A stretch of DNA of 8,503 nt from Hyphomicrobiales bacterium (GTDB taxonomy: Bacteria > Pseudomonadota > Alphaproteobacteria > Rhizobiales > Xanthobacteraceae): the NCBI GenBank assembly GCA_003164375.1, contig PLTE01000209.1, positions 4,242 through 12,744 of the forward strand, in the 5' to 3' direction. Below are positions 6,348 through 8,503 of this stretch, in pieces (position 1 is the first letter of the stretch; each line of letters begins with the position of its first letter). A model generated the notes under the pieces. It was given only the letters and a program-made list of their open reading frames with translations, had not been told where the DNA came from and searched no databases. The translations under genes were made by a program, and so were the position numbers.

Positions 6348-7460
6348 ATGGCAGCCTACATCCTTCGTCGCATATTGTTCATGATCCCGACCGTCTTCGG
6401 CATCATGCTGGTCTCGTTCGTGGTCGTCCAATTCGCGCCGGGGGGGCCGGTGGAGCGCGTCATCGCGCAGCTCTCCGGCACCGATACCGGGGCGACCTCA
6501 CGCATATCCGGCTCCGCCAGCGGCGACTTCGGCGCCCGCGGCGCGATGCCGAGCGGCGGCCAATCCGACGTCGCGTCCAAATATCGCGGCGCCCAGGGGC
6601 TCGATCCCGAATTCATCAAAAGCCTGGAAAAGCAATTCGGCTTCGACAAGCCGGCCTATGAACGCTTCGCCATCATGATGTGGCACTATCTGCGTTTCGA
6701 TTTCGGCAACAGCTATTTCCGCGACGTCAGCGTGCTGCAGCTGATCAAGGAGAAGCTGCCGGTCTCGATCTCGCTCGGCGTCTGGATGACGCTTTTGAGC
6801 TATCTGATCTCGATACCGCTCGGCATCCGCAAGGCGGTGCGCGACGGTTCGCAGTTCGACACCTGGACCTCCGGCATCATCATCGTCGGCTACGCCATTC
6901 CCGGCTTCCTGTTCGCCATCCTGCTCATCATTCTGTTTGCCGGCGGCTCGTTCTTCCAGATCTTTCCGCTGCGCGGATTGACGTCGGACGGCTGGGCGCA
7001 ATTTGCCTGGTGGCACAAGATTCTCGATTATTTCTGGCATCTGACGCTGCCGATCATCTCGATGGGGCTGGCGGCTTTCGCCACCATGACGCTGCTCACC
7101 AAGAATTCGTTCCTGGAAGAATTGCGCAAGCAATACGTGCTCACCGCGCGCGCCAAAGGCTGCACCGAGCGGCAGGTGCTGTACGGCCATATTTTCCGCA
7201 ATGCCATGCTCTTGGTGATCGCCGGTTTTCCGGCGGCCTTCGTGTCCGCCTTCTTCGCCGGCGCGCTGTTGATCGAGACCATCTTCTCGCTCGACGGGCT
7301 CGGCCTGTTGAGCTTCGAGAGCGTGCTCAACCGCGATTATCCGGTGGTGTTCGCCAATCTGTATATTTTCGCGCTGGTCGGCCTTGTCGTCAATCTGATC
7401 TCCGATCTCACTTATACTTGGATCGATCCGCGCATCGATTTCGAGACGCGGGAGGTGTGA
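6348..7460 (+). CDS. yejB: ABC transporter permease YejB
   Basis: Inner-membrane channel subunit of the YejABEF peptide importer, pairing with YejE. At 370 residues it is of YejB length. Six membrane segments can be read: about 9-29, 140-160, 175-199, 229-251, 286-309 and 334-356. The large periplasmic stretch after segment 1 includes the Gly/Ser-rich insertion (about 43-75) and the YejB blocks YRGAQGLDPEFI and FGFDKPAYERF, which agree with E. coli YejB as I remember it. The cytoplasmic EAA-type coupling loop reads KQYVLTARAKGCTERQVLYG (261-280), with the conserved Gly at 271, followed by HIFRNA; it should contact the ATPase YejF. It ends YTWIDPRIDFE, typical of the subfamily. Its stop lies one base before the yejE start, and the yejE Shine-Dalgarno sequence is inside its last codons, so the two permeases are translationally coupled in equal amounts. 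Confidence 0.96.
   Translation: MAAYILRRILFMIPTVFGIMLVSFVVVQFAPGGPVERVIAQLSGTDTGATSRISGSASGDFGARGAMPSGGQSDVASKYRGAQGLDPEFIKSLEKQFGFDKPAYERFAIMMWHYLRFDFGNSYFRDVSVLQLIKEKLPVSISLGVWMTLLSYLISIPLGIRKAVRDGSQFDTWTSGIIIVGYAIPGFLFAILLIILFAGGSFFQIFPLRGLTSDGWAQFAWWHKILDYFWHLTLPIISMGLAAFATMTLLTKNSFLEELRKQYVLTARAKGCTERQVLYGHIFRNAMLLVIAGFPAAFVSAFFAGALLIETIFSLDGLGLLSFESVLNRDYPVVFANLYIFALVGLVVNLISDLTYTWIDPRIDFETREV
7451..7455 (+). promoter_or_regulatory. Strong ribosome-binding site for yejE inside the yejB 3' end
   Basis: GGAGG (within gggaggtgtgag) lies 6 nt before the GTG at 7462 and overlaps the last codons of yejB. It is the best Shine-Dalgarno match in the window and fixes the otherwise inconspicuous GTG start of yejE. 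Confidence 0.85.
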
Positions 7461-7461
7461 G

Positions 7462-8503
7462 GTGGACGATAGCACCCGCGCCGAAGAACGCTTCAAAACC
7501 CCCGACGTCACCACGGGCGCCGGGCCGGATCTCGAGCCGGCCGGTCCGCTCGGGCTTGCCTTGCTACCGATCAATTTTGAATTTTCGCCGATCAACGTCC
7601 GGCGCTGGCAGAACTTCAAGGCCAATCGGCGTGGCCACTGGTCGCTGTGGCTGTTCATGGCGCTGTTCATCGTTTCCCTGCTGGCCGAGTTCATCGCCAA
7701 CGACAAGCCGCTGTTCATCCACTATGACGGCAAGAACTTCTTTCCGGTCTTCATCACCTACCCCGACACCGACTTCGGCGACGTGCTCGGCACCGCCGCC
7801 GATTACCGCGATCCTTATCTGCAGAAATTTCTCGATGAGCATAACGCCATCGAAATCTGGGCGCCGATCCGTTTCTCCTACAACACCATTAGCGATCGGC
7901 CACCTTCGGCATTTCCGTCCAAGCCGACCTGGATGTTAAACGAGTCCGATTGCGACTTCGCCGCCAAGAACGGCTACTCCAAATGCGGCTCACTCGAAAT
8001 GAACTGGCTCGGCACCGACGACCAGGGCCGCGACGTGCTGGCGCGGCTGATCTACGGCTTCCGCATTTCGGTGCTGTTCGGACTGGTGCTGACCATCGTG
8101 TCGTCGGTCATCGGCATCGCCGCCGGCGCCGTGCAGGGCTATTTTGGCGGCTGGACCGATCTCCTGTTCCAGCGTTTCATCGAAATCTGGACCTCGGTGC
8201 CTGAGCTTTATCTGCTCCTGATCATTTCCTCGGTGCTGGTGCCGGGCTTCTTCGTGCTCCTGGGGATTCTGCTGCTGTTCTCCTGGGTGCGCCTCGTCGG
8301 CCTGGTGCGCGCCGAATTCCTGCGCGGACGCAATTTCGAATATATCCAGGCGGCCCGCGCCCTCGGCGTCTCCAACAAGGTCATCATGTACCGGCATCTG
8401 TTGCCCAACGCCATGGTGGCGACGATGACGTTTCTGCCTTTCATCATGTCGTCGTCGGTGATGACGCTCACCGCGCTCGACTTCCTCGGCTTCGGCCTGC
8501 CGC
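7462..8503 (+). CDS. yejE: ABC transporter permease YejE, 3' end cut off by the window edge
   Basis: Second channel subunit of the peptide importer. Reading from the GTG at 7462 gives 347 codons open to the window end; the family continues a short way beyond LDFLGFGLP. Landmarks: FSPINVRRWQNFKANRRG then membrane segment 1 (about 59-79, starting HWSLWLF), a periplasmic domain with NDKPLFIHYDGKNFFPVF, the highly conserved NWLGTDDQGRDVLARLIYG (181-199), membrane segments about 201-224, 247-260, 263-283 and 316-336, and the EAA coupling loop with YIQAARALG (294-302) and HLLPNA (312-317). Relative to E. coli YejE, as I remember it, there is an N-terminal cytoplasmic extension of roughly 38 residues and an insertion containing C164 and C175 just before NWLGTD. 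The GTG start is supported by a strong GGAGG and one-base spacing from yejB. The ATPase gene yejF is expected downstream, outside the window. Confidence 0.95.
   Translation, partial: MDDSTRAEERFKTPDVTTGAGPDLEPAGPLGLALLPINFEFSPINVRRWQNFKANRRGHWSLWLFMALFIVSLLAEFIANDKPLFIHYDGKNFFPVFITYPDTDFGDVLGTAADYRDPYLQKFLDEHNAIEIWAPIRFSYNTISDRPPSAFPSKPTWMLNESDCDFAAKNGYSKCGSLEMNWLGTDDQGRDVLARLIYGFRISVLFGLVLTIVSSVIGIAAGAVQGYFGGWTDLLFQRFIEIWTSVPELYLLLIISSVLVPGFFVLLGILLLFSWVRLVGLVRAEFLRGRNFEYIQAARALGVSNKVIMYRHLLPNAMVATMTFLPFIMSSSVMTLTALDFLGFGLP

Noticed and set aside
6498..7718. Open frame of 406 codons on the minus strand opposite yejB and the yejE start
   Set aside because: Composition is rich in Glu, Gln, His and Arg with no motif; it mirrors codon usage of the real permease genes.
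6680..7939. Plus-strand 419-codon frame overlapping yejB and yejE in another phase
   Set aside because: Arg-rich translation without domains; it crosses two genes with clear family matches in their own frames.

Overview
The window looks like chromosomal DNA from a GC-rich alphaproteobacterium of the order Hyphomicrobiales (Rhizobiales), probably near Bradyrhizobium, Rhodopseudomonas or another Xanthobacteraceae/Nitrobacteraceae relative. Three things point there: a membrane-anchored class I cytochrome c of the CycM type divergent from kdsB-pheA; an intergenic repeat whose cores (gcatga...ccgaaaa / ttttcgg..tcatgc) resemble a dispersed palindromic element I remember from those genomes; and a yejA-yejA-yejB-yejE order like the one I recall for Brucella. 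The assignment is by recognition only.

Layout. Positions 1-1480 hold two minus-strand genes: kdsB (CMP-KDO synthesis for lipopolysaccharide) and, 68 nt downstream of it, pheA (prephenate dehydratase), which runs off the left edge within its ACT domain. The spacer between them holds a short GC-rich hairpin and a C/A-rich, Shine-Dalgarno-less leader. Positions 1481-1674 are the divergent control region, half of it filled by a composite inverted-repeat element (1491-1585). On the plus strand, cycM (1675-2244) encodes an N-terminally anchored cytochrome c, and a 15-bp tandem repeat overlaps its stop codon. After a 226-nt intergenic stretch comes an ABC importer operon: two consecutive family-5 solute-binding proteins of the YejA type (2471-4348 and 4361-6229), then the permeases YejB (6348-7460) and YejE (7462 to the right edge, incomplete). 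The ATPase gene yejF would be expected just beyond the window but is not visible.

How the genes work together. The YejABEF family imports peptides: microcin C in Escherichia coli, with reported roles in antimicrobial-peptide tolerance in Brucella and Sinorhizobium. Here two binding proteins probably feed one YejB/YejE channel, which suggests either a widened substrate range or a division of labour. KdsB, PheA and CycM are housekeeping neighbours with no evident functional link to the transporter.

I found no clear sign of a previously undescribed multi-gene system. The points most worth a second look are small: the tandem repeat that abuts and may have created the cycM stop, the dispersed repeat in the divergent promoter region, the paired Tat-like signals on the two binding proteins, the start-site details of the first binding protein, and the N-terminal extension and cysteine pair of YejE.
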